Shown: positions 35,293 to 48,600 of the stretch, piece after piece | How the letters are laid out: each line of letters begins with the position of its first letter | How positions within the stretch are numbered: position 1 is the first letter of the stretch | Source: Panax quinquefolius | Taxonomy: Eukaryota; Streptophyta; Magnoliopsida; Apiales; Araliaceae | NCBI GenBank assembly: GCA_020205615.1 | Contig: CM035163.1 | Location: forward strand, 57,881,899 to 57,945,898 | DNA length: 64,000 nucleotides | Direction of reading: 5' to 3' | The notes under the pieces: model-generated | Seen by the model: the letters and a program-made list of their open reading frames with translations, nothing else | The model's database searches: none | Told to the model about the DNA's origin: nothing | Translations under genes and position numbers: made by a program

Positions 35293-35987
35293 ATGAAATG
35301 TCTACTCTGGCCAGATAGAACTAACATTGATCTTTATACATGAGATAGAAATTACACTTGCCAAGGTACACCAACTGAGATTTTATAAATAAGAAACTGC
35401 AGCATCTCCATCCACCTGTCTTTTGGAAACCGGTTTCCTTCGCAAATTGTAATAAGCACAAAGGCAGCAGAAATTACTTGAAAGAAAAACATTTTCTTAG
35501 AACTTCAAAATCATATCAAAATGTACTTTATGACCACTAAGATAAGAAAAATTAATTTACAGCAAGTTACTCAAAAATTACTTTTAAGCTATAAGGAACT
35601 AGCCATATTTTCCATCTAAAATCTGCTCTACTGGCCTCGAAAAGAGACCCAGTTCCAAGACTATTTTGTCGGGAGTGAACATGTTCCACAATGACTAAGA
35701 ACCATTAGTTTCTATCTATATACATAAACTTCAGATCCGATCTCCCAATGCCTACACTACAACCCCATGTACTTCTATATGATTGTTCATTTTGTCTCCC
35801 AGCAAGCACAACATTGCTTCTAGTCAGCAGGACTTAATTAAATGTGACTAGCACAGCGCAACTAATTTTGCAAAAAAATAGGAAAATATAAACTAATTTA
35901 ACACAGCACAGGTGTCATGCAGAGGACAATCTATAAAATGAGTTGATCCGGGAGCTATTCCTCAATACGTTATAGATTTCATTCATC
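35293..35987 (-). other. MED13 3' flank, probably including the 3' UTR
   Basis: About 700 bp between a microsatellite and the MED13 stop codon, with no gene or recognised repeat. The 3' UTR must begin at 35,987 and run leftwards. No canonical AATAAA is obvious on the minus strand, so the polyadenylation site is not placed. Confidence 0.5.
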
Positions 35988-36601
35988 CTAACCTTCTGAT
36001 TTCTCGGCCATCCGAGAGAGTTCCTTATCAGCAAAATGAAAAAGCCTTTGCAGTCTCAAAAGCATGTCACAGTGAAAGGGCAATGCGGTTCGCCTTTCCA
36101 AGTATGCTGGGCTCACAGTCATCCATGACAGATCATGAAGTTCTGCTGCTACGGACTCGAGAATCAAATGGGTCTCTATTTCAAAGTCTCTAGCGTCCAA
36201 GCTTAAGCACCTTCCTCCAGTCTTGGCAACGCCTTTGACGATTTTTTCCTGGGTGATGTTATTATTGCCTCCATAATAATCAACAAGACTGACGGAAAGA
36301 ACTGAAGGCCACTCTTCTTTTGTGCTACTCCCCGAGTCTTTCCTCATAGAAGGTACAGCTTTTGAAACCACGAAACCCGTAGAAAGGGGTATTGCAGATC
36401 CCTTGCTGTGGAGGAGATGGGCAAGCGGTGGGGATTCAGAGGTGAGGCATGTAGGAAGCTGGAGAGGAGTCGGAGGGAGAAAGCGCATGCTAGGTGATGG
36501 AATTAGAATATAAGATGCTGATGTTGACCCAAGAGACTTTACAGGAGTGAATCCTTCAAGATAACCTGACTGGCCCATCACACTGCTTCCTTGAGTTGCT
36601 C
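35988..36601 (-). CDS. MED13: MED13 exon 22 (last coding exon)
   Basis: Encodes ATQGSSVMGQSGYLEGFTPV through ILIPSPSMRFLPPTPLQLPT, LHDLSWMTVSPAYLERRTAL and RLFHFADKELSRMAEKSEG, then TAG at 35,988-35,990. Acceptor TGTAG before GAGCAAC. The closing segment is conserved at the C-terminus of plant MED13. Confidence 0.95.
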
Positions 36602-39600
36602 CTACAAGATTGCTAACAGTTAAAACTGGATTTGATAATACAAAAGCAACTTATTTACTTATGGATGTATAAGATTGCACCCAAATAAGAAAGAGAACAG
36701 TCTACACAATTTTCTACATAACTGCAACTTTTCCTTACCACTCAGCACATTAACATTACCTAAATAAATTTGTTTAATTTTTGGTGGCAATTGGTTATTT
36801 TGAAAATACTCCCCAGAAAGAATGTGAATTGATCCAAAAGAATATATTTGGATAGAGTTAAAATCCTCTTTCCCATTCAATGCTACTCTCTCCATCCCAA
36901 CTTGTTTGCACTTCCAAAATTTACAATCGACAGATTTTACTCCCACCTCCCATTTTAATTGATTCTCTTTATGTGGAACACAATTTAAGAAAAGGAGACT
37001 TGAAAAAGCTATAAATGTTTTTTCCAATAAGCCCATAAAATAATGAATTGATATATGAAATGGGGTCCACAAAAATTTGAAGTCCTCTTTTAATCTAAAC
37101 ACAAGGGAGAATTAGCCAGTTGAAACAAAAGGAGCATTGACATATGGAGTGGATTCAATTATGGATCAACCCAAAAGGAGAAGAGGTCAATTAAAAGGGG
37201 AGAGAGGAAATATATGTATACTATTTTCTTCAAAATTACAATTTAGATTTTAAATAATAATAAAACTACACTAAAAACTATAATTTCTTAATACATAATT
37301 TTCTTATCTGTACATCCGAGTGAAACAAACCCTTTCAAAGTCGACAAACAAATTGGAGATGGAGTATACTAAATTTGTCGTTAGGACTTGTGAGCCTATG
37401 ATAACATGGTAAGACTACTAAGATGATGACAAAAGTTAATTCTAATTTACATATAGAAATAGCGCACTTCAACACCAAGTAGAAACTATGTAAGGGATTG
37501 CCTAAATTCAAATGCTATAGAAATAGCGCACTTCAACACCAAGTAGAAACTATGTAAGGGATTGCCTAAATTCAAATGCTGATCAAATAGCAAGTTCAAC
37601 ATTACTAGATACATGTGTTGATATTGTCTATCTACTCAAGACTTTTATTTGCCAACAACCTTGAGAAACATAGTTCATAAAAGGCCAAAAGTATAACACA
37701 TCATTAGGGACTAACCATAACTTTTAACAATATGTCCATGCAAAGTAACATTTAACAAAATTTAAGATATTTAACAATTGGTTTACCTAGAAGCAGAAGA
37801 TGCCAATCAAATTGAATTTGAAATGCCATGAATTCTAAAGGAAGCATAAGAAATGTAAGTAAAAGGAGAATAGGTAACTACCAGGCGATACAGAATCTGC
37901 TTGAAAAACTAGTTGCAAGGAATGGTTGACTGATACTGAGATGAAACTAATGCTTTGCACCCATTGAAGCAAGCCCCTGGAATTGTCAACTGCAGTATGA
38001 CCACCCATAAGCTGTTGCTTTCTAGCAGAGGGTTGCCCCATACCCCCTTTCATGTAGCTAGAAGCTTTCGAATGAGAACTGTACAAAGGACTAGGTGATG
38101 AAGGCATGGTTCTATCTTGAATCATACTTATCTCTTGTTGCTGCAAAGAATTTCCATTGCTGTTTGGAGGCATCCCGTCAGGTGTAGATCGTCGTAGCTG
38201 GACGGGCCACTTCTTCACCTCAGAACCCCCAATGGAATATAGGGCTTTTTGCCATTCTGTTTACAATTATATGGTTATCAGGATTGGAGAATACAGGAAT
38301 TTCCACAATAAAAAAGAAAATAAAGTGACACGTAGTTAACATTTGTCACCAAATTTTTTTGGCAAAAGGGAACACAATTACAAGTGGCTACATAATTTAC
38401 ACTAGCTCACTAGGCACCAGCAGATTCTATGACCAATATGCTTAATGACAATCTAATTTTATATAAATTGATATAGCCTCCTTGGTTTGCAAGTCATTTT
38501 CACCAATCACTTTTTGGGCAAAAGGTTGCAAAAATTATCTCAAGGGTGCAACTGGTGAACATATTGATCAATTGTGCAAAGAATTAGGCAGCCACTCCCA
38601 ACAACCAAACTTTCCACATAGAAACTACTCAAAACACAACAAATATTTAGGACTTACTTCTGAAACATTTAAAAAAACACTATTAAGTAATAGTAACAAA
38701 TATGTAAAGCTGGAAAAATAAGCTGAAATAAATAATTAGTATACCCTGGCACTCTAGCTCAAAGAAGCATCCAATACGCGTAATCACGAAATCTCTAGGC
38801 TTGGCAATCCCAGTATCAGGAGAACACGCCTGAAGTATCTGGCAGCCTTGCTGAAGAATTTGGACAAAAAGTAATTGTAGACCCTTTGTATCCTGTCTAC
38901 TACTGATTCCACCAAAGGGGAATATATAGTTGTCGAGCAATTCCCCCCTTGAATCTGTCCATATGGATACCAGCCAACGCCAATCTTCAGTCCATCCATA
39001 ACAACAGTGAAGGCTTGGCAGAATCTTTTGATGGCCAGATCCATAGCTGTCAGTCTCTGGCCCATCAAACTGTGAGCTTGGTCCAGTATCTCCACTAGTA
39101 CCATCATCTGCCAAAAGCTTTGAAGATTCATATGCAAGATTCCCAAACACTGGAGGAGACATGCCACACTCTGGGGAACCAGGTTCAGCAAGAATGAAAA
39201 GCGGCTCAAACATATAACGGATTTCCTCTTGAAGAAGTAAATCCCCTGTTCTATTAGAATCACATCCAAGTCCTCCAGTCCTTGACATTTGCCAAGAATT
39301 ATCCCAAGTACCAGCCCTCAAGCTAGCATCAAGTTCACCCTCTCTCTGTATAGAAGGCCCAGTCATTCGAGGACCAACACAATCCTTCCACATCCCTGGG
39401 ATAGAATTCATTTGCATTAAGGCTGAATGTGATCTACCTGATATGGTTGATGATGGAACCAAATCTGAAGAGGATCCTCGTGAAACTCTTCGAGCTTTAT
39501 TGTAAACAGTGAAAGCTACCTCCTTGAGAATGACAAGCTCATTAAGCGCTGGACTTGTAACCCTAAATATAGCATCAACAGTAACAATCTGCAATACCAA

Positions 39601-42600
39601 CTTAGGAATGCTAAACCCTGATAGTGTAACAACATTTGATATTGATGCTTCATCTACGGCAGTTGAGCAGCTTAATGCCTTGCCGACTTGATTGTGCATA
39701 ATATTTCTCCTTTCCTTGTCTGACGAAAGAACAATGGATCCAACAGCAGCTGAGGACTCGATGACAGTCTTTAGAACTGCAAAAGGCTCGGGGAAGGGGC
39801 ACACCACATAGATTACCTGATTCCAATAGCCAACAATGTATGTGATATGATGATGAGTACATAATATTATATGATTATGATTCCTTTATGTTTAGTTTTA
39901 TTGCATGTTTCATGTGTATATGAGCTTATTAAGGTGTTTAATGATTTCAGGAGAAATTGGAGGTGAAATGAGGAAAAAAAGAATATTGCAGGGTTTTCAA
40001 TACTAAGTTGGTTGGATGCATGTTCTTGGCTTGGAACTTGAATTTTATTGTAGAGCTATTCCTTAGCTTTCCGGAATATCTTGAATCGTCCTAATCGGAG
40101 TTCATATGAAAAAATTATGACTTTTTTACCAAACGAACGTTGAACCTCAAAGTTTGGAAGTTACAATTTACATAGCAGTCACTTGGAGCCCAATTTCGAC
40201 CTTGATCCAGCAGCCAGAATCTGTCAATTCTCAAAGAATGAAAGTTGTATATCTCGTCGAGAGCTTCGATTTGATAGGTAGCAGGCCCCGTAACTCCTTC
40301 CGGATCCAAAGTTATGGTCATTTTACTAAAGGATGTCGCAGCAGGAAATGGAAATTTGCCCCAGCAAATTTGAGCGGAAATTGGGAAATCTTGGATTTTT
40401 GAAAAGTTCTAAAAGCAGATTTTGACAGCTTTCTACATGGAATTGGATTGATATTGCTATTAGATTTAGGATATCTTTAGACTGAGATTTATTTTCAAAT
40501 TGGATTCTATTTCTTTATGGAAACTAGAGTATAATTTGTAATTACTTTTAGGATTTGAATTTCTAGTTCTCATAAGATTTAGGTCTTTGTCTAGCACTAT
40601 AAATAGATGTAATAGTCAGGGTATTATTCTTTTCGTCATCTAATTCATTCAATCATCTACTATATTCTCTCATCTACACCATTGGAGTGCAGACTTGGAA
40701 GCATGTCACGCTAGTTTTCTTTATTCAGTTCTAAGGGATGTTGAACCTTATTTATAATTAATGGATAATTGAGTATTCATTATTTATTCTTTCTCATATG
40801 AAATTCATTCTTGATCAATGTTCGAAAAAACTAAAATTGGTACGAGGCGTTTTTCTTTGGGCTATGCGAGGCGTAAGCCTTGAGGCGGAGCGAGGCGGAA
40901 GCCTTGATTTAAAGACCTAAAAGTCCCCAAAAAATTATGAAAAAATACTAATAAAATCATAAAATAATTCATCATTACAATTAAGGTCATAGAAGACATA
41001 AATAACCAACGTCATAGTAATGTATCATTACAAAACATCAAAACAACATAATATCATCAAGTACTTATATAGTGATAATAAAAGCAATTGTTATTGACAG
41101 TCTAAAAAATCAAATGGAATTATCATATACTATTTACACAATAACATTCACTGTAATAATAAAATCGATTGTTATTGACAGTCTAAAAAATCACTGTAAT
41201 AATAAAATCAATTACAACTAAAACAATAACAAGAACAATAACAATTAAAACAATAACAGTCACTACAACTCAGACCATTCACTACAGACCATTCACTATA
41301 GTCGGCTAAAACTCAGTGTCTCAGACCATTCACTACAGTCAGCGTCTCGCCTCGATCGACTAAGAGACTAAAGTCGACTAAGAGACGCGAGAAGAGGAAC
41401 TCAGAACTAAGAGACTAAAGTCGCGACTCGATCGAAGGAGAAGGAGATGTCTCGCGAAGGAGAAGCCCAGAAGTAGAAGAAGAAGAAGAAGAAGAAGAAG
41501 AAGAAAGTGGAGGCCGAAGATACCTGAGAAGTCGATCGAAGAGGAGAAGTCTCGCGTTCAATAAGGTTATTTCTGAAAAGTCGATCTGATATTAGGTCTT
41601 TTTTTATGCGAGAACAAGGTGTACGCCTCGCGACGCCTCGAGGCGCGACGCTACGAGGCGCAAGCTTCGGCAGAAAAAGGCGTGTTTTCGGCTTAGTCCA
41701 GAGAAGGCGGAAGCCTTGCAAACATTTTTCACCGCCTCGCTACGAGGCGCGCCTCGAGGCATACGCCTCGAGCGCTATTTCGAACATGGTTCTTGATAAT
41801 CTGATTTTATTTCTGAATGCTATTTGGCTTAACTGATTTAATTTCTGCAGGATTGAATTGGTTAACGAATATCATATGCTAGATTAAGGAATAGTATTAC
41901 GTGTAATTGATATTGTTCCTAATCACAATTAGTAATTAGTAATACCTGATTGTGGACAAGCTTTTGAGTATTGTTATGATTATCAGAAGACAAGTTAAAC
42001 AATCTGAGTGTATGTATTTGTTGCTTGGAATAGTCTAATTCCCTAGTTTTTAATGTTGCTGTTATATTAAATCTAGAGAGCATGTTTTTAGGTTTATATA
42101 ATTGTTAGAATCTTGTGAAGAGCTTGTTTCATTGAGTGACAATCTAAGGGGAGTTTTGGGTAGCAGAGTTTGTTGTTACCTAGGGCTATTAGTTTCATTG
42201 AAGGGTAAATAATGTTACACTTAATTAATCTATTGTTGTAAAAAGGTGATATTAAACTGAATAACTGAAGCTTTTTATTCATTGTTAATTTTTATTAGTT
42301 TATTCTTGTTAATTTAGTTGATCAATTCAAAATTCCTTTTTCATTAGAAATCATAGGATATATATAAAACAAATCAATCTCTGTGGGATCGATCTTTGCT
42401 TACTACTGTGCTAATTGTTTGAAATTGTAAAGTGAAAGTGACGTTAATTTAGGAGTGTAAACGACAACTCCCATATCCCATATGAATTCAGCATTTATTA
42501 GGAAATTCATTGGGATGCACAATGCAAAAGATTTTTAGCAATAAAATCTTTTTATTCAAATATGATTATGTACAAGGGTGAAAGCTTACAGCACTGACTG

Positions 42601-45600
42601 CTTTTAATTTTAATTTTTTCCCCTATCTAGTGCCTCGTAATTAAGGACAGTAATCTCATCCCCATCTGTTCAAGTGACTTCCTCACTAGTTAGGCAACCC
42701 GACCTTATCACTAGTTGGGTTGCCGGATAAACTGAAAGTTATATACTTGATGTTCCTTTCCTACCTTTATTTGATTAATTTTGGAAACAACAAGCAGGTA
42801 GGTGATTAATCTATTTCACTATTCCTACCATTGTGTGTGAGCGCTTAAACAATTCATATCTGTCAAAGGTGTCTAATTTGAATGCAAAATCTTTAAAAGA
42901 GGTAAGGAAAATAACATCATAGAATTATCAAATGGTTAATAAAAAGATTGATGTTGGGCAAGGATATGCACACGGTCATTACTGATTTGAGCTTACTAGA
43001 AGAAAGGGAAAAGCATACAGATTTCAGTTTAGATGCCAACTTTTTAACTGTAGTTTCATAGTAGCTTGGAAGAATAAGTATGCACCACAAGCAGATCGAG
43101 AAAACAGTGTTCTAAACAAGAAATTAAGATAATGCAAACTAAACCTAAAACTCAAAACAAGATAAAGGAAAGGAATGAGTGAGAGAAACAACAAAGACAA
43201 TTTAGATAACAATGACTAGGTTCAAGTACTGCAGAAGAATTGACGATATTTACTACAAGAACAGTAAGACAAAATACACTCACCGTACAAGGGCCACTAA
43301 TTCCTTCCTTAGCATTAGTGGTCAAGCATGAACCATAATTTAAAGTCTTGAGAACACTTGAAAGGGACTTGAGAAAACTTGTTAAATCCCAACCATTGGA
43401 CAGAGATAGAAAGTAATCACTGATTGATCCCACCAGAGAAGCACTACTGCTTTCTATCTTCATTGATTGAGGACAATCAAGAAGTACGAAACCAGACAAT
43501 TTCCCTGAGTCTACCTCCATATGGTTTCCCAAAATTTGAGGTGAATGAGTCCCCAGTTTGCAAGTCTCATATACTGAAAGAAACAAAACACCATATAGCT
43601 CAAGGCAAAATCCATATCCATAATTTTAGAGCACAGGTACAAAAACCTAAAACAATAATGTGTTATGCATATGCTATATAACAAGGAGGCATAAATTTTA
43701 TCATATATTCCCGTATTGTAACACACCAAGTGTGAAACAACCCGGGTCAAATCCGAGTCCAGAACAAATCTCGGGTCAAATCCCAAGTCCGAATCAAATC
43801 AAATCCATCAAAATAAGGCCTCAAACCCCAATAATATCTTCTTGGGTCATCTTAGCCCACCCAAAAGGTCATGACTTAAAGGTACTATTGATAGCAATTT
43901 AATTTCTTATACACAGACAAATTTTCCCCATATCTTTCGATGTGGGACTAGAGTGTTACAAAGTGCACATGCATGGATGTTAGATACGTCAATACCTAAC
44001 AGCAAGAATATAGGAAACAAATTTTATCTGCAAACACAAAGCATCGAAGCATGAATATAACAAGTATTTCAGAAACAGAAGCATAAAACTGACCAGTATA
44101 ACCTAAAATGAAAGTGAAGCAAATACGAATGACAGAACTCAAAAGGACATTTCATATTTCATCATGCAAGAAGCAGCTTCTAGTTTTCCCTTTTCAACTA
44201 TATTGAAGAGAATTCCGGTAAGTCCATGGTAAAGACATCTGAACTCAGCAAAACGAAGAAGCTTCTTCACTTCCTATTATTTTACTTGTGAAGAAAGTAT
44301 TCTAATTCGTAAAATAAAGACCTCTAATCAATATGCCAAAACTAATATGAAGATTTAAAATTTGTATATCATGAGGTCTATATTTTCCTCATGACCTCGA
44401 GCAGTATTTTACAATACTACACCAGCTCTTCATGTTTAATAGTACCCAATTCATATGACCAAACCACAGATATGACTCTCACCTGTTCCAAGTTGTTGGA
44501 AAAAATCAGCAGCAGCGGTAGTAAGGGGATCAATGTCTGGACATACAACATAATAAGTCATCTGCAACATTAAGTAAACAATAAGGAAAAAAAGGCCCGC
44601 ATAATCCTTCGCCAATAGAAAGTGAACAAAAACCATTATAAAATCGTCAGATAATATTACAGGACAATAAAAAACAGCAGCTTAACAAAAATATTTGCAG
44701 CAAGTGGAGTTGCAAATCTTACATGTTTTTGCATAGCATAAGGTTCAAGGGGAGCCTTTTCCCAGAGCTGTAGAGAGCTTGCTGACGTCTTAAGCCAATC
44801 ATCCTGGTACCTATAGTATAAATCGGAATTATCTTTTATCGTAGACACAATTACACCAAGTTTATCCTACAGAAGAAAGCCAATCTATTTGTACTTTTTT
44901 TCTCAATTGAATATCATGACCTAAATAGTAATACTTTAACTGTATTTTTCTCACGTGATGCAATAATCTATAGAACAGCAGATCACTTTAACAATATTTA
45001 CATCCCTTCTATTTTCCTAATTGCTTTAGAGGGCAAGAAATGTTTGAAAGAATATTTTTACAAGAGAAAGGCGCCAAAAACATTCCCCAGGGAAACCCAG
45101 ATGAATGAAAAGTAAACTCTTTCATTTATTTAGGATAAGCAATTGTGTTCCAAAAAAGTGGGTAATTTTGTGAGGGTAGTGGTGGTAGCAAATTTTGAGA
45201 TGGCAGTCAAGATAGTACCTTCATGGTGACTAAAATTGTGGCGGTAATGACAGTAAAAGTGGTAACAGGATAATGGCTGTTATAGCATAGGCAAGGTAAG
45301 AAAAAATGGCAGTGGTGGAGGCAGAAGCTACAGAAAAGAGTGTGTGATGCAGTGATGATGGTGCCACAGGTAGTGAAGCAGTGTAGATGAAGTGGCAGCA
45401 GAAATGTAGTGTTGGCTGTGGTAGCAGCAACAACTTTCCTTTGACAACAGTGATGGTGGCAAGTGGGATCATGTTTTTCATAATCAGCAAGATTGTAGCT
45501 AAGCACTAACATTAGAAGCTCCACAACTAATCAACAAAAGTAGCTCATTGATGAGTTGTGAGCCTGAGAAAGGAACCAGAAATAGCAAGAGTCGCATCAC

Positions 45601-48600
45601 ACAGAGTAGTCAATAATGGCTAGAGAGCACACAGTTGTACAGAAAGTGATTTACATAGCAGCCTAGATTAGCTTATATAAGCTTTTGAGAGTATATTGAA
45701 ATCTAGTCAATGATACCTTTTAATACCAGCCTCACGTTTACTGGTATATAAGATGTGCACTTAAACTAGACCATAGCAAGAAAAAACAAATGAAAAGAAA
45801 CCAACATTCATAACAGCAATTCCTGAGACCAATAGACCCTAGTGAATTTCAGCTTGGTTGAGCCGAGGATCCTTTAGACTGGTTTTGGTGTCCCAAATGC
45901 TATCGGAACTTGCTGACTAATAAGCAAGCCTACTACTGCTCAATAAAAAACATGAAACTTAATTTTACAGAGGACATAGAAAGTGGACTGGTCACTGGAC
46001 CCTGTATATTTTCTACTAAGCAGTAGGCAATGAAGCATTCCACTAGGTAATTGTTTCAAAAAATGATTTACTATATGCGTCATTTTCTCAGTGTTCGAAA
46101 AGTCGGCCGACTAGTCGACGACTAGGTCGGGGTCGGAGGCTCAACGAGTCGACTAGGGCCTACTCCTTTGATTTAGTCGCTGGCCGACTTAGTCGGACTC
46201 CAGTTGGCGACTAGTGGTAAAGTCGCCCAGTCGGAGTAAATCAAAAAATCGAAACAAGTCGGGAAAAATCGAAAAAAATGGGAGCGGATGAGGTCCTTCT
46301 ACCTAGAAGAAGTGATATAAATGTGCGGAACTAGATGAAGACGATTTTGTGTCGAAAGATTATGACAACGAAGAGGAAGATGAGGATTATAAGTTTGAGT
46401 CCAATGGAGAGCAAGTCATGGAGAAAAGGAGGAGTGATTGACTATTGATTTTGTGCTACTTAGTTTCATTTGGTTAATTGGTTTTGAACTTACAGAGTCA
46501 AACTATTTGGTTTTACTTAGTTTCTATGTTTTTATTTGATGATTTGTGTTACTTATGTTATTCTACTTACTCAAAACTTATGGAAGAGGAAGGAGAATAT
46601 ATATTTTAAAAAAATAATTAAAAATCCGATTAGCCGATAATCCCCGACTAATCCCCTAGTCTCTAGTCGGTAGCCAACAGACCTGGGACCGACTAGCGAG
46701 TTTTAGAACACTGCATTTTCTAAACTAGTTAGCAACCGCTTTTGCGTTTCAAAGACCCTCCTAGTTCATACAGAATTTGTTGTACTAGACTGCGACTTTA
46801 GTTTGATTTGCCAAGTCTTCTACAGTAACTGCACAAGGAGCTGGTCAGATCAGATAAATGCTTGGGATGTAAATTATTCTAATTGTAGAAATAGATGTAG
46901 ACCACCCCATGCGTATGGATAACTATTTTTTGCTTTTTGTTAGTTTGTTACTACTAGCATCAAAGAATGTATAACACTATTCATTTTGTATCTATCTGGT
47001 AACATAAGCATTAAACAAATCTGATAAAATGCAATATGCTTAAATTTTTAACATTGTAAGTGGAAAAGTTGTGTAACAGACATTCATACCCAACAAGTAT
47101 AGCAGGAAACGGAAGTACAAGCAATGTCGGCCCTAGCCTCGAACCCAGTTGCTGCTCCGACTCAGATAGACTGGTATCTTGGTTTGATCTCCTTTCGCTT
47201 GTTTCATCCGCCCTAGTTCCATCTGTCCCACTAGACAGTGTCAAAGCATGGGTACACTTACAATCTAGAATTTAATAAATATACAAGCATAACAATACCT
47301 TTGAGGCAAGAAGATCCACCAGCAGAGGACTGCAATGGACTTATTGGTTCTACAGCTGACAGTATTACAGTACTAGAAGAATCTCTACATTCACTTACAC
47401 TTGCAGACGATTCAGCTGAAAAACCATCGCCCACATCACCAAATTGACTACGACCCCTGCACCAATCAGTGACAGGCAATGGACCATCAAAAGTGCCAAA
47501 GGCAGATCTTAAGGCTGCTTTGATGTCAGACTGGATCAAACTAATAGCAGATGATGCCTGAACCTGAAATTCGGAATACTTCTCTATAAGAATTGTTGTG
47601 TTTAAAATTACTATTAACTATACTTGACATGCATTTTTTTTATAAGTTGACATATGGTTAAAAAAGAAATAATAATCTATTACCATTCTTACACGAGAAA
47701 TTTCCAAATTATGATAACCGGGTAAAAAATCTAAGAGATATACTAGACATCTCATTTCTCAACAATCATAAGCCAAAGAGAACTTCATCCCAGAGCAAGA
47801 AGTGAAAAGTAATGCTAGAAAGTTAAACTACGTAATTTTAAAAAAAAAAAAAAAAATTTATCTTCCTCTTAGAGAATACTTTGAAGTTATATACCACATG
47901 TTACTCTCAACCATCTTTGTGCATAACTGCATATAGTCATAGATTGAAGACCGTCGAGGAAGTAGCTTCCTGCAGTGCAACCAAGTAAGTTCTTGCATGC
48001 AGATACATAAGATGTCCATTATTCCAATATTTTTTTTGTTTACCATGAATAGGAAAATGTTGTTTTCCAAGATTCCATGTCCATGCTCCAATTCCACACT
48101 CATTTCACAATCTCTCTTTGAATGGGGTATCAAATAACGCAAAAGCCAGTTATTGTAATTCCCAATATAACATGAGGCAAGATATTAAATTACTCATTTT
48201 CTGCTATAGGTCTTTTTTAAATAAAAGAACGAGAGAAAACAAAATTATCTCTGTCCTTCTTTATATGAGTTTTTGCAACCTATAATACCAGAAAAGCATT
48301 CAAAGGGTGGGGCAGTTCATAATACAATTCAACTGCTGTCACACACACGCACACGCAGATGTATAACCACCTGTTTCCACAAAGTAAATTAAACTGAAAT
48401 TACTTTTCACTGGCCCAACTCAAAAAGAAAAGGGGAAGCATTGAACAGCTAAATGAAAAAAGCTTACATCAGCTGCCAGTGGATCTACTAGCTCCACTCC
48501 GGCAATGTCCAGGGAATGCGAAGATGCCAAAACCCCTCCACAGCCTGCATGCACCATAGACGGTCCACAGGAAAATCCACGCCTCCACTGCTCTTGCAAT

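Larger units (their letters stand above)
39851..42480 (+). mobile_element. Solo LTR in MED13 intron 19
   Basis: It starts TGATGAGTAC and ends ATATCCCA, with the 5-bp duplication TATGA on both sides (39,846-39,850 and 42,481-42,485). Removing the nested hAT-like element leaves about 1.65 kb. A TATAAATA box at 40,598-40,605 and the phrase TGTGGGATCGATC near the end suit a gypsy-type LTR on the plus strand, antisense to MED13. No gag/pol or primer site is seen. Confidence 0.78.
39817..43283 (-). other. MED13 intron 19 (3,467 bp)
   Basis: About three quarters of this intron is a solo LTR with a nested hAT-like element. The remaining 800 bp (42,486-43,283) shows nothing recognisable. Confidence 0.85.
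44811..47089 (-). other. MED13 intron 16 (2,279 bp)
   Basis: Holds a GTGG/GCAGTGG-rich stretch at about 45,175-45,440 and a 625-bp hAT-like element at 46,089-46,713. The rest is unremarkable. Confidence 0.85.

Noticed and set aside
36659..37102. 147-codon open minus-strand stretch in MED13 intron 21
   Set aside because: No recognisable domain, it lies between two well-supported exons in phase, and its composition is that of the intron.
43717..43960. Complete small transposon with target duplication
   Set aside because: Terminal inverted repeats are visible but the flanks do not match, so it is listed only as a low-confidence fragment.
45207..45524. 105-codon His/Cys-rich open stretch
   Set aside because: Product of a GTGG-rich low-complexity tract inside a MED13 intron.
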